Assembly (NCBI RefSeq): GCF_000696095.1
Contig: NZ_BAYX01000003.1
Location: 434,001-498,000, forward strand
Source: Rhizobium rhizogenes NBRC 13257
Lineage (GTDB): Bacteria > Pseudomonadota > Alphaproteobacteria > Rhizobiales > Rhizobiaceae
Direction: 5' to 3'
Length of the DNA stretch: 64,000 bases
Each line of letters starts with the position of its first letter. The first letter of the stretch is position 1. The notes beneath the pieces were generated by a model that was not told where the DNA came from, ran no database searches, and worked only from the letters and a program-made list of their open reading frames with translations. The position numbers and the translations under genes were made by a program. This document shows positions 35,551-44,578 of the stretch, one piece after another.

Positions 35551-36624
35551 CTAGACGTTCGAGGAGTAGATTGCGTCCACCACCGCGTCGGTGACGTCCT
35601 TGGTGGTTGCGGTTCCGCCGACATCCGGGGTCAGGATGCCCGCGCCCGTGACACGCTCGACAGCGCGCATCAGGCGGGCGGAAGCGTCCTGTTCGCCGAG
35701 ATGATCGAGCATTTGTGCGGCAGTCCAGAAGGTTGCGACCGGATTGGCAATGCCCTTACCGGTGATGTCGAAGGCAGAGCCGTGGATCGGTTCGAACATG
35801 GAGGGAAAGCGGCGCTCCGGATCGATATTGGCCGTCGGCGCTACGCCGAGCGATCCGGCCAGCGCGCCGGCGAGATCCGACAGGATGTCGGCATGCAGGT
35901 TGGTGGCGACGATGGTGTCGAGGCTCTGCGGCTTCAGCGTCATGCGAACGGTCATGGCGTCGACCAGCATCTTGTCCCAGGTGACGTCGGGGAATTCTTC
36001 CGCGACCTCTGCGGCGATCTCGTCCCACATGACCATGCCGTGTCGTTGCGCATTGGATTTGGTCACGACTGTCAGGAACTTGCGCGGGCGCGATTGGGCG
36101 AGCTTGAAGGCATAGCGCATGATGCGCGTGACGCCGACACGGGTAAAGATGGCGACCTCGGTGCCGACCTCTTCGGGCAGGCCGCGATGCGCGCGGCCGC
36201 CATGGCCGGAATATTCGCCTTCCGAATTCTCGCGCACGATGACCCAATCGAGATCGCCGGGGCCGCAATTGCGCAGCGGTGGCGTGATGCCGGGCAGGAT
36301 CTTCGTCGGACGGACATTGGCATACTGATCGAAGCCCTGGCAGATCGGCAGGCGTAGCCCCCAGAGGGTGATGTGGTCGGGGACATCGGGCGCCCCGACA
36401 GCACCGAAGTAGATCGCGTCGAACTTCTTCAGCTGGGAAAGACCGTCCGCGGGCATCATCACGCCATGCTTCTTATAGTAGTCGGAGCCCCAATCGAAGT
36501 TTTCGACGTTGAACCTGATGCCACCGTCACGCTTTTCGAGCGCGGCAAGAACGGTGGTGCCGGCGGCGATGACTTCCGGGCCGATACCGTCGGCGGGGAT
36601 GGTTGCAATTGCATATTCGCGCAT
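35551..36624 (-). CDS. ttuC: Tartrate dehydrogenase/decarboxylase TtuC
   Basis: A 357-residue enzyme of the isocitrate/isopropylmalate dehydrogenase family. 'ATIPADGIGPEV' opens the fold, 'IVRENSEGEYSGHGG' is the substrate-binding strand and 'SMFEPIHGSAFDITGKGIANPVA' the cofactor loop. Length and motifs match tartrate/D-malate dehydrogenases, which oxidise or decarboxylate tartrate to oxaloglycolate or glycerate. It lies between a TtuB-like transporter (24 nt) and ttuD, giving the known tartrate-utilisation order. Confidence 0.87.
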   Translation of the reverse strand: MREYAIATIPADGIGPEVIAAGTTVLAALEKRDGGIRFNVENFDWGSDYYKKHGVMMPADGLSQLKKFDAIYFGAVGAPDVPDHITLWGLRLPICQGFDQYANVRPTKILPGITPPLRNCGPGDLDWVIVRENSEGEYSGHGGRAHRGLPEEVGTEVAIFTRVGVTRIMRYAFKLAQSRPRKFLTVVTKSNAQRHGMVMWDEIAAEVAEEFPDVTWDKMLVDAMTVRMTLKPQSLDTIVATNLHADILSDLAGALAGSLGVAPTANIDPERRFPSMFEPIHGSAFDITGKGIANPVATFWTAAQMLDHLGEQDASARLMRAVERVTGAGILTPDVGGTATTKDVTDAVVDAIYSSNV

Positions 36625-36648
36625 TTTTCTCTCCGTGAGATATGAAGT

Positions 36649-37980
36649 TTAGGACTGCTGGCCCGCAGCCTGGATTGCTGATGCTTTGGCCGCGGCGCGA
36701 GACAGGATGAGTGTGAGTGCCGCCGAGAGAACCAGGAGACCTGCGACGAAGCAGAGCCCGCCGGCAAAGCCGCCCGTCAGATCCTTGATCCAGCCGATCA
36801 TCGAGGGGCCGACGAAGCCGCCGAGATTGCCGATGGAGTTGATGGTGGCGATGCCCGCTGCCGCAGCCGGCCCGGACAGGAACAGGGTCGGCATGCTCCA
36901 CAGCGGCGGCTTCGAGCAGCTGATGCCGATATTAACGAGGGTAAGCGCGACGAGGACCGCAAGCACGCCGGTTGCCCTGGCGGCAAAGGCAAGCCCTGCT
37001 GCCGCCAGCAGGCAGGCGAGCACCACATGCCATGTGCGCTCGCCTGTCCTGTCGGAATGCCGCGCCCAGAGGACCATGGCGACGACCGCAAAGGTCGCGG
37101 GGATGGCGTTCAGGAAACCAACATCGAGCGAGGAAAGGCCGAATTCCTTAATGATCTGCGGCGCCCAGATGCCGAGCGTATAAAGACCCGCCGACGTGCC
37201 GAAATAGACCAGGGCGAGCGCAAGGACGCGTATGTCGACGAGGCCTGCCCAAATGCTGTGGCTTGCCTTGACGCCTCTGCTCTTCTGCTCGTCTTCCATT
37301 GTCTTCACCAGCCAGTTGCGCTCTTCGTCGGACAGCCATTTTGCCTTGGCCGGGCGGTCGGTCAGGTAGAACAGTACGACGACGCCAAAGATGAGGGCCG
37401 GAGCCGCCTCGATCAGGAACATCCACTGCCAGCCGGCCAGACCCATCAACCCGTGCATCTGCATCAGCGCGCCGGAGATCGGCGAGCCCAGCACCGTCGA
37501 AAGCGGCGCCGCGGCCATGAATAGCGCGGTGACCGCAGCGCGGCGGCGCGCCGGGAACCAGAAGCTCAGATAGAGGATGATGCCCGGAAAGAAACCGGCT
37601 TCGGCAACGCCGAGCAGAAAACGCAGGACATAGAAGCTGGTTGCTCCCTGGACGAAGGCCATCAGGCCCGAAACGATGCCCCAGGTGATCATCACCCTGG
37701 CGATCCAGATGCGGGCGCCGACCTTGTTGAGGATGAGATTGGAGGGCACTTCGAACAGGAAATAGCCGAGAAAGAAGATGCCGGCGCCGAAGCCGAAGAC
37801 GGTCGATGAGAAGCCGAGATCCTTGTTCATCTCGAGTGCTGCGAAGCCGATGTTCACGCGGTCGAGGAACGCGATGAGATAGAGCAGCATGATGAAGGGA
37901 ACGATGCGAATTGTTATCTTGCGCAGAACGCGTGTTTCCAGCTCATTGGTCACGGCCATTTCCTCCCAGAACGATGACAT
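36649..37980 (-). CDS. ttuB: MFS tartrate transporter TtuB
   Basis: A 443-residue MFS symporter of the anion:cation family with the signature 'MLLYLIAFLDRVNIGFAALEM' and 'GVAEAGFFPGIILYLSFWFP'. I start it at ATG 37980 because AGGAGGT lies 6 nt upstream; the ATG at 37959 is an alternative. It heads the ttu operon and should import tartrate or a related dicarboxylate. It resembles the transporter at 28264 in family but lies in a different operon. Confidence 0.87.
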   Translation of the reverse strand: MSSFWEEMAVTNELETRVLRKITIRIVPFIMLLYLIAFLDRVNIGFAALEMNKDLGFSSTVFGFGAGIFFLGYFLFEVPSNLILNKVGARIWIARVMITWGIVSGLMAFVQGATSFYVLRFLLGVAEAGFFPGIILYLSFWFPARRRAAVTALFMAAAPLSTVLGSPISGALMQMHGLMGLAGWQWMFLIEAAPALIFGVVVLFYLTDRPAKAKWLSDEERNWLVKTMEDEQKSRGVKASHSIWAGLVDIRVLALALVYFGTSAGLYTLGIWAPQIIKEFGLSSLDVGFLNAIPATFAVVAMVLWARHSDRTGERTWHVVLACLLAAAGLAFAARATGVLAVLVALTLVNIGISCSKPPLWSMPTLFLSGPAAAAGIATINSIGNLGGFVGPSMIGWIKDLTGGFAGGLCFVAGLLVLSAALTLILSRAAAKASAIQAAGQQS

Positions 37981-38082
37981 TGGCGCACCTCCTGCGCCGT
38001 CACCCAACGATGGGAGAGAAACCGCTCGTGGACAATGAAACTAAAATTATATAAATTATCGATATAATATGAGGGTAAATCT

Positions 38083-38997
38083 TTGGAATTGCAGCAGTTA
38101 CGCTGTTTCGTTGCGGTAGCGCAGGAACTGCATTTCGGACGGGCAGCGCGCATGCTGGGCATCCTGCCGGCCTCGCTCGGGCGGCAGATCCGGCTGCTCG
38201 AGGATTTTCTTGGCACGCGCCTCATGGAGCGGACGACCCGCAACGTCATGCTCACGCGGGACGGAACGGAGCTTTTGAAGGAGGCGAAGCAGGTTCTTGC
38301 GCAGGCCGATGCGATGACCGAGCGTTTTCGTCATCGCCGGCATCTTCCGCGCACGGGGATCAGGATCGGCGCGATCGACAGTGCGGCGGCTGGGCTCATC
38401 CCACAGCTCCTTCATGATCTGAAGCTGGAACATCCCGAAATCTCCGTGCAGATTTCGGAGGAAAAGACCGTTCGCCTGCTCCCGAAATTGATATCTGGCC
38501 GGCTCGACCTCGTATTCATCAGGCCTCCCGAAATTGTGGACAGGAAGATAAAGCTGCTGCGGCTTTTCAACGAAACGGCCGTTGTCGCGATCTCCGACCG
38601 TCATCGGCTTGCCGATCGCAAGAACATTGCTGTCGAGGAACTGGAGGATGAACCGCTCATCGTCCCCGATCGCCGCTCGAGGCCGCATAGCCATGACATG
38701 ACGATCAAGCTCTTCACCGAGGCTGGATTGACGGTCAGGATTGCGCAGATGGCCGACGAGAAGCAGACGATCGTCAATCTGGTGGCGGCCGAGATCGGCC
38801 TGGCGATCGTCCCCCAATGGACATCGCGGCTTGCGGTCTCGGGTGTCCGTTACATTCCGCTTCGCCCCGGTCGGGAACGGACGACGGGGCAGCTTCCCCT
38901 CTATGCGGCCTGGTTGAAGGGGGTGCGCGATCCCCTGCGCGATAGTCTGATCAGTATTCTTATGAAGCATCTGGCGGTCTATTCGGAAAACGCCTGA
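38083..38997 (+). CDS. LysR-family regulator of the tartrate genes
   Basis: A 304-residue LysR regulator: winged helix-turn-helix '[46 protein letters not shown]', then two effector-binding subdomains. The start is TTG at 38083 with GAGGG 7 nt upstream; no in-frame ATG is nearby. It is divergent from ttuB across a 102-bp A+T-rich gap containing a TATCGATA core and flanking ATTAT/ATAAT arms (about 38046-38070), a plausible LysR site. By position it corresponds to TtuA-type regulators of tartrate operons. Confidence 0.85.
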   Translation: MELQQLRCFVAVAQELHFGRAARMLGILPASLGRQIRLLEDFLGTRLMERTTRNVMLTRDGTELLKEAKQVLAQADAMTERFRHRRHLPRTGIRIGAIDSAAAGLIPQLLHDLKLEHPEISVQISEEKTVRLLPKLISGRLDLVFIRPPEIVDRKIKLLRLFNETAVVAISDRHRLADRKNIAVEELEDEPLIVPDRRSRPHSHDMTIKLFTEAGLTVRIAQMADEKQTIVNLVAAEIGLAIVPQWTSRLAVSGVRYIPLRPGRERTTGQLPLYAAWLKGVRDPLRDSLISILMKHLAVYSENA

Positions 38998-39104
38998 TGA
39001 GCGCATGCATCATCTCGTGCCGCTCGCGATGCCCGCGCATTTGTTCTGCTCCTTTCCCCGATTGAAGACGTTGCAAGCCGGCTCGACATGGGGTAGTCAA
39101 AACA

Positions 39105-39119
39105 TGATAATTAAACTCA
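39105..39119. promoter_or_regulatory. Candidate iron-responsive (RirA-type) operator TGA-N9-TCA
   Basis: TGATAATTAAACTCA fits the TGA-N9-TCA iron-responsive-operator pattern described for rhizobial RirA. It lies in the A+T-rich patch 105 bp before the fecI-like gene, whose products serve iron uptake. The pattern is short, so chance occurrence is possible. Confidence 0.4.
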
Positions 39120-39223
39120 AGAAATATGAGGGGTGCAGCGCGCGTGCCGCAAGCTTCAGGCGGATGCGGCGGATGCAGGACCCGATATGAGCTGTTGGAT
39201 CACCAGGATCAGGACTTGAACAT

Positions 39224-39730
39224 GTGATGACCGATATGTTGCATTCCCTTCACGCAGGCGAGGAAAAACGGCTTCATCGCTTTTTCCATCGACGGCTGAA
39301 GAACAGGGATGATGTTGCGGATGCGACGCAGGAAACATTCCTGCGGATGCTGGAAGCCTCGCATGCGACACTCATCGAGAATCCGCAGGCCTATCTTTTC
39401 CAGGTGGCACGGTCGGTGGCGCGGGTCATCCTGACCCGGCAGACCAGGGAGCAGGCGATGTTTGCCCCCGACGACGCGGGCATGGAAGAGCCGGACGATT
39501 TCCCCCTGCCGGACCGGATCGTCAATGCCCGGCAATGCCTGCTGATCATGGCAAAGGCGATCGAGGCGCTGCCGACGCGCTGCCAGCAGGTCTTCATTCT
39601 CAGCCGTCTGCGCGGACTTTCCAATGGCGAAATCGCCGCCGAGCTCGGCATATCCCGCAACATGGTCGAGAAGCATATCATCAAGGCGCTGCTGCATTGC
39701 CGGAAGGTCCGCGCCGAAATATTTTTCTGA
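39224..39730 (+). CDS. fecI: FecI-type ECF sigma factor
   Basis: A 168-residue ECF sigma factor. Region 2 includes 'RLKNRDDVADATQETFLRMLEA', and region 4 is 'LPTRCQQVFILSRLRGLSNGEIAAELGISRNMVEKHIIKALLHCR'. I use the GTG at 39224 since AGGA lies 9 nt upstream; an ATG follows immediately at 39227. It is followed by an anti-sigma FecR and a TonB-dependent receptor with an N-terminal signalling domain, the standard cell-surface-signalling set. It should direct RNA polymerase to the receptor promoter when the ferric ligand is bound outside. Confidence 0.88.
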   Translation: MMTDMLHSLHAGEEKRLHRFFHRRLKNRDDVADATQETFLRMLEASHATLIENPQAYLFQVARSVARVILTRQTREQAMFAPDDAGMEEPDDFPLPDRIVNARQCLLIMAKAIEALPTRCQQVFILSRLRGLSNGEIAAELGISRNMVEKHIIKALLHCRKVRAEIFF

Positions 39731-39733
39731 ACC

Positions 39734-39770
39734 GACGTCAGGAGACGGGCATCGTTTTGGCTCTTAGGAA
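39734..39770 (+). promoter_or_regulatory. Candidate FecI-dependent promoter before fecR
   Basis: GACGTCAGGAG (39734-39744), N8, CGTTTT (39753-39758), N2, CTCTT (39761-39765), N3, AA. The same boxes with the same spacing recur before the receptor gene at 40798-40834, while the spacers differ. The two-box layout suits an ECF promoter starting near 39772, 53 bp before the fecR start codon. Confidence 0.6.
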
Positions 39771-39824
39771 GAGAGCCTGAACTGATGCACGCTTTTGTTG
39801 AGCCGAAGACAGGCCGATGGAACC

Positions 39825-40778
39825 ATGAGCCGCAGTTACGACGAAGAAATCGACGACCGGTTGGCGGAAGCCGCAGCCGGCTGGGTCGCGCGGCTGCAAT
39901 CCGCCGACGCGACGGATCTGGACAGGGCCGATTTCCAGTGTTGGCTGCATGCCGATCCCTCCCATGCGGCTGCCTATGATGAAATGAACGCGCTGTGGGG
40001 CAGCCTCAGGGATGCGCCGGTCTCTCTCGACAGCTTGAAGGCGCGGCGCTCGTCCGGGGCGAGGGCGGTCGGGTTGGCAGTGATGCTGGGCGTGATCGCG
40101 GCTTCGTCCTATACGATCCAACAGCTGGGCCTGATCGATCGCTGGCGCGCCGACTATTATACCGATGTCGGAGAGGTGCGATCAGTCGTGCTGGAGGATG
40201 GCACGCAGGTGGACCTCGATACCGACACGGCGATTGCCGTTCGCTATACGGCGGGGGAACGGCGTGTCGAACTGTTGCGCGGTCAGGCTTTCTTTGACGT
40301 CACCAAGAATCCGGCGCGACCGTTCGTCGTCGACGAAGGCCAGCTGAGCGCGACCGCACTCGGCACGCATTATTCCGTCCAGGCCCCGACCGGTTCGCTG
40401 CCTCAAATGGTCCAAGTCGAGGAGGGCATCGTCGAGGTCAAGACAGGCGACAACGATACGGTCCTCAGGGCCGGCGACGCCATGACGGTCGATGCTTCCG
40501 GCAAGGCGACGCTCGCAAAGGCGGATGTGGCGAATGAAACGGCCTGGCGACAGGGCAAGCTGGTGTTTTCAGCGACGCCGCTGAGCAAGGTGGCGGAAAC
40601 GCTCGCCCGATATCGTCGCGGACGCGTCCTCGTCGTCGACGCACAGGCGGCGGACCGAAAGGTCTCCGGGGTCTTCGACCTGTCCAATACCGATGAGGCT
40701 CTTGCCATCATAGAAAGCAATCTGCCGGTATCCGTGACCCGGGTCACGGACGCGCTGGTGTTCATTCGTTCGAAATAA
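39825..40778 (+). CDS. fecR: FecR-type anti-sigma/sigma regulator
   Basis: A 317-residue single-pass membrane protein. The cytoplasmic N-terminus 'EEIDDRLAEAAAGWVARLQSADAT...FQCWLHADPSHAAAYDEM' is the FecR DUF4880-like domain that holds the sigma factor; a helix at about 81-98 crosses the membrane; the periplasmic part has 'GEVRSVVLEDGTQVDLDTDTAIAV' and a C-terminal STN-like region. I start it at the ATG at 39825, before 'SRSYDEE'. It relays the signal from the receptor's N-terminal domain to the FecI-like sigma factor encoded upstream. Confidence 0.88.
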   Translation: MSRSYDEEIDDRLAEAAAGWVARLQSADATDLDRADFQCWLHADPSHAAAYDEMNALWGSLRDAPVSLDSLKARRSSGARAVGLAVMLGVIAASSYTIQQLGLIDRWRADYYTDVGEVRSVVLEDGTQVDLDTDTAIAVRYTAGERRVELLRGQAFFDVTKNPARPFVVDEGQLSATALGTHYSVQAPTGSLPQMVQVEEGIVEVKTGDNDTVLRAGDAMTVDASGKATLAKADVANETAWRQGKLVFSATPLSKVAETLARYRRGRVLVVDAQAADRKVSGVFDLSNTDEALAIIESNLPVSVTRVTDALVFIRSK

Positions 40779-40797
40779 TCGAGATTTTTTCAAACGC

Positions 40798-40834
40798 GAC
40801 GTCAGGAGGTCCCGGCCGTTTTCACTCTTTGTAA
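40798..40834 (+). promoter_or_regulatory. Candidate FecI-dependent promoter before the TonB-dependent receptor
   Basis: GACGTCAGGAG (40798-40808), N8, CGTTTT (40817-40822), N2, CTCTT (40825-40829), N3, AA. It repeats the element at 39734-39770 box for box. Expected transcription start is near 40836, about 43 bp before the first receptor start codon. The match before two genes of one signalling set supports a shared sigma factor. Confidence 0.62.
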
Positions 40835-40878
40835 AGGAATGGCGTGTCCGGGCGGCGCGGCGTTGTTTAAGCGTAGGG

Positions 40879-43299
40879 ATGATCAAGGGGGCCCGTGTGG
40901 CATCGATGAATTGGAAAGTGAAACGCGGCGCGTTCGCGGCGACGGTTTTTGTGGGCATTTCGGCATTTGCGGGCGCCGCCCTGGCGCAGACAGCCAATAA
41001 ACCCGAGGCGAATGCCGGACAGACGACCGTCAACGTCTCCATAGCGGCAGGATCGCTGGAAAGTGCCATTCTGGCCTTTGGACGCCAGGCGAATATCCGG
41101 CTGCTCTATCCGACGGCGCTCACCGTTGGAAAGACCACGCGCGGGGTGAGCGGAAATCTCCCTGCCAAGGCTGCGGTCGCGCAATTGCTTGCCGGTTCGG
41201 GACTTGTCTACAGCTTCACCGGCCCGAATACCGTCCGCATCTACGACCGTGCCGATCAATCGGCTCGGGCCGGTGGTGTTGCGGCGGATGGATCGACCGT
41301 GCTTGAGCCGCTGGTCATCCAGGGCCAGGATCAGGGCATTAAAGGTGTTCTCGAGACGGACGGCTACGTCGGGAAATCCGGCCGATCGGCGACGAAGACC
41401 GATACGCCGATCGCCGAGACGCCCCAGTCCATCTCCACGGTCTCGCAGAAGCAGCTGCAGGATCTGCGGCCGCAAAACCTCTCCGAGGCGCTGAACTATA
41501 CGCCCGGCGCGCGCCTGGGCCAGTATGGCGCCGAGCCGCGATATGACGCGTTCAAGGTCCGCGGCATCGACCTCACCTATACCGGTATCTTCCGCGATGG
41601 GCTGCGTCAGATCGCCAGCCCCAACGGCCTGTTCCGATTGGAGCCTTACGGTGTCGAAGCGATTGCCACGCTACGCGGTCCTTCGGCCTCCGTCTATGGC
41701 GCCAGCAGCTCCGGCGGCATCGTCGACATCATTTCCAAGCGGCCGACGGAAGAAAAGCTGCGCGAAATCGAGGTCCAGTACGGCTCCTATGGCCGGCTTC
41801 AATCTGCCTTCGATTTCTCCGGTCCGGTCACGGACGACAATACGCTGCTCTATCGCGTGACGGGCCTGGTGCGCGACGGGCGCAACCAGATCGCGGCGAT
41901 CAAGGACGATCGGCAGTACATCGCGCCGGCTCTTACATGGCAGCCTGACGAAGACACCAAGCTGACGCTGCTCGGCGAATACATGAACTCCACGATTGGC
42001 GGGACCTGGGGTTACATCAACAAATACGGGCTTGCCGGCACCTCGATCGGCGCGACGTCTGAATATGGTGGCGATGCCCGCTTTAACGATTTCAAGCAGA
42101 AGCAATGGCGGATCGGCTACGAGCTGGAGCAGGCGCTGAGTGATTCAGTCACGCTCTATCACAAGCTGCGCTATTCCGACATTTCCGCCAGGCAGGAGTG
42201 GGTCTTCGCTGATTACCCCGGCATCGTCCGCGAGGACAATAGCGGGCTTGCGACCGACACCTACCTGAAGACCGATTTCGACACCGGGCCGCTTCAGCAT
42301 CAGCTGATCACCGGCATCGATTACAGCTACATGAAATACACCTCGCGCCAGGGCAGCGGTCCGGACCTGTTTACCGACAGCTACTCCTACATGCCGAATA
42401 TCAACTACAGCGAAACCCAGAAGCAGAATTCGCTCGGTATCTATGTGCAGGATCAGATCGAATATGATGCCTGGCGGTTTACCGCCGGCCTTCGTCACGA
42501 CTGGCACAAGAGCGATTACACGCCCGGCGGCACGAGTTATTCCCGCGACGATAGCGAAACGACGTTCCGCGTCGGCCTCGGCTACGTCACGCCATGGAAC
42601 GTCATGCCCTATGTCAGCTATGGCACGTCCTACGTTGCCAATCCCGGCGTGATCCAGACCTTCAACAGCGTTGCGCAGCAGGCAGATCCCACGCTCGGCA
42701 AGCAGATCGAAGTCGGCGTCAAATACCAGATCCCCGACCGGAACGTTTCCATCACCGCGGCATTGTTCAATATCGATCAGGAGAACGCCACCGTTTACGA
42801 GACCTCTTCCGGCCTCAACCTGCTGCGGCAGCTCGATCTGAAATCCCGCGGCTTCGAACTTGAGGCAACGGCATCGCTGGACAACGGCCTGAAGCTGATT
42901 GCTGCCTATTCCTATAACGACGTCGAAATCACCAAGCTGACCTCGGAAACCAAGGGCAATACGCTCAATTCCTCGCCCTACCACATGTTCTCGCTGTGGG
43001 CCGATTACGAGGTGCAGAGCGGTGCGTTGGAGGGGCTGGGTATCGGCGCCGGGCTTCGCTATGTCGGTTCGAGCTTCGGCGACAACGTTCACACGCCGGT
43101 CCTCGACAACAAGGCGCGCACCTTCGTCGATGCCTCGCTTCGCTATGATCTCGGCAAGATCAATCCCTCGTTCGAGGGCGTGCGGCTGCAGGTCAATGCG
43201 ACGAACCTGCTGAACGAAGTCAAGCAGGTTTGCACCACGGGCTTTTGCTACTGGGATGAAGGTCGCAAGGTTGTCGCCAGCGTGCGGTATCGCTTCTGA
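40879..43299 (+). CDS. TonB-dependent siderophore receptor with signalling domain
   Basis: An 806-residue outer-membrane receptor. A signal peptide ends near 'FAGAALAQ' (about residue 37). An STN signalling domain follows ('VSIAAGSLESAILAFGRQANIRLLY', about 52-115), then the plug ('ETPQSISTVSQKQLQDLRPQNLSEALNYTPG', 'RGPSASVYGASSSGGIVDIISKRP') and a 22-strand barrel ending 'SVRYRF' with the terminal Phe needed for barrel assembly. The fold is of the ferrichrome/hydroxamate (FhuA-FoxA-like) group. Starts at 40879 and 40906 are both possible. The STN domain fits signalling through the upstream FecR/FecI pair. The downstream MFS overlaps its stop. Confidence 0.9.
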   Translation: MIKGARVASMNWKVKRGAFAATVFVGISAFAGAALAQTANKPEANAGQTTVNVSIAAGSLESAILAFGRQANIRLLYPTALTVGKTTRGVSGNLPAKAAVAQLLAGSGLVYSFTGPNTVRIYDRADQSARAGGVAADGSTVLEPLVIQGQDQGIKGVLETDGYVGKSGRSATKTDTPIAETPQSISTVSQKQLQDLRPQNLSEALNYTPGARLGQYGAEPRYDAFKVRGIDLTYTGIFRDGLRQIASPNGLFRLEPYGVEAIATLRGPSASVYGASSSGGIVDIISKRPTEEKLREIEVQYGSYGRLQSAFDFSGPVTDDNTLLYRVTGLVRDGRNQIAAIKDDRQYIAPALTWQPDEDTKLTLLGEYMNSTIGGTWGYINKYGLAGTSIGATSEYGGDARFNDFKQKQWRIGYELEQALSDSVTLYHKLRYSDISARQEWVFADYPGIVREDNSGLATDTYLKTDFDTGPLQHQLITGIDYSYMKYTSRQGSGPDLFTDSYSYMPNINYSETQKQNSLGIYVQDQIEYDAWRFTAGLRHDWHKSDYTPGGTSYSRDDSETTFRVGLGYVTPWNVMPYVSYGTSYVANPGVIQTFNSVAQQADPTLGKQIEVGVKYQIPDRNVSITAALFNIDQENATVYETSSGLNLLRQLDLKSRGFELEATASLDNGLKLIAAYSYNDVEITKLTSETKGNTLNSSPYHMFSLWADYEVQSGALEGLGIGAGLRYVGSSFGDNVHTPVLDNKARTFVDASLRYDLGKINPSFEGVRLQVNATNLLNEVKQVCTTGFCYWDEGRKVVASVRYRF

Positions 43300-44558
43300 T
43301 GACGACGGTTCCGTCCGTTTTGCGCTTTCCGTCTCCGGCCGCGGTCTTCATCGCGGTCGGGGGCCTCTATATCGCCCAAAGTGTCATCGGCGGCGTGATC
43401 ATGCTCGGCCTGCCGGCGGTCTTGCGCGCGCAAGGACTGCCGCTGGACCAGATCGGCCTGCTCTATCTCACCGTCATTCCATGGGCGCTGAAATTTCTCT
43501 GGTCGCCCTATGTCGAGCGCTTCCGCCTGCCGGCGCAGGGGCACAACCGGTCCCGGTTGATCGTATTTGCCGGCGGATTGCTGTGTGCCGCCGGTCTCGC
43601 CGCCATCGGCCTCACTGGTCCTTATCCGCTGGCGCCGGTGCTGTGCGTGCTCTTGCTGGTCGCGCTGGTGACGTCGACGGTGGATATCGCCTGCGATGGT
43701 TATGCGGTCGAGACGCTTGCCAAGGAGCATCACGGTTGGGGAAACACCGCGCAGGTCGGCGGCTCCTATCTCGGCTCGGCGATCGGCGCGGGCCTGTTTC
43801 TCGTGTTGGTGGATAGCATAGGCTGGAGCTACGCAGCCTTTGCCATGGCATCCCTCGTCATCATCCTGGGACTGCCGTTCGTATTCGGGCCGGCAACCCG
43901 CGGCACGATTGAGACGCGGCCACACGCACCGTCGCTGCTTCTGGCTCTCAAGCGTCCGCAAGTACAGAAAGGCCTGATGATCGCCGCGATCTACGTGGCT
44001 GGCCAAAAATGGGGGCTCTCCATGCTCGGCCCCTTCCTGATCGATCGCGGTCTCGATCTGGCCACCATCGGTGCCCTGAACGGCATCGGCAGCATGGTCG
44101 TCGGCTTTAGCGGCGCGCTCTTGGGCGGCCTGCTGGTGCGGCTCTGGGGTGCCACCGCGGTGCTGATCCTTGCTATCCTGTTGCAGGCAGCACTTCTCGC
44201 GGGCCTGGCGCTCTTCAGTTTCGACGACAGCTTGCCGAGGGTGTTCATCATGCCGATAGCCATTGCCAGCTCGTCGGGGGTGATGTCGGTCGGCTTCGTT
44301 GCGCTCTATTCCCAGTTCATGGGTTGGTCGGATCCGAAGCAGGCCGGGGTCGATTTTACGCTTTTCCAGTGTGCCGATGGTCTGATCAGTATGGCTGGCG
44401 GTCTTGGCGCCGGCTGGATTGCCGAACATCTCGGCTACGCCGTCTTTTTCACCGTGGCTGCCATCATCGCGGTCCTCGCCGTGCCGGCTATCGGCCTGCT
44501 GATGCGAGGCGCCAACGGCAACGCTGTTGCGATAGTGCGACCTGCGGATGGCCTTTAG
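43299..44558 (+). CDS. RhtX/FptX-type siderophore MFS transporter
   Basis: A 419-residue, twelve-helix MFS protein of the RhtX/FptX family, which brings ferric siderophores across the inner membrane without an ABC ATPase. 'ALKFLWSPYVERF' and 'STVDIACDGYAVETLAKEHHGWGNTAQVGGSYLG' are characteristic of the family. Its ATG overlaps the receptor stop (ATGA at 43299), so the two are translated together. With the receptor it gives a complete outer- and inner-membrane path for one siderophore. Confidence 0.87.
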   Translation: MTTVPSVLRFPSPAAVFIAVGGLYIAQSVIGGVIMLGLPAVLRAQGLPLDQIGLLYLTVIPWALKFLWSPYVERFRLPAQGHNRSRLIVFAGGLLCAAGLAAIGLTGPYPLAPVLCVLLLVALVTSTVDIACDGYAVETLAKEHHGWGNTAQVGGSYLGSAIGAGLFLVLVDSIGWSYAAFAMASLVIILGLPFVFGPATRGTIETRPHAPSLLLALKRPQVQKGLMIAAIYVAGQKWGLSMLGPFLIDRGLDLATIGALNGIGSMVVGFSGALLGGLLVRLWGATAVLILAILLQAALLAGLALFSFDDSLPRVFIMPIAIASSSGVMSVGFVALYSQFMGWSDPKQAGVDFTLFQCADGLISMAGGLGAGWIAEHLGYAVFFTVAAIIAVLAVPAIGLLMRGANGNAVAIVRPADGL

Positions 44559-44578
44559 GAACAGAACCGGAGAACGAA

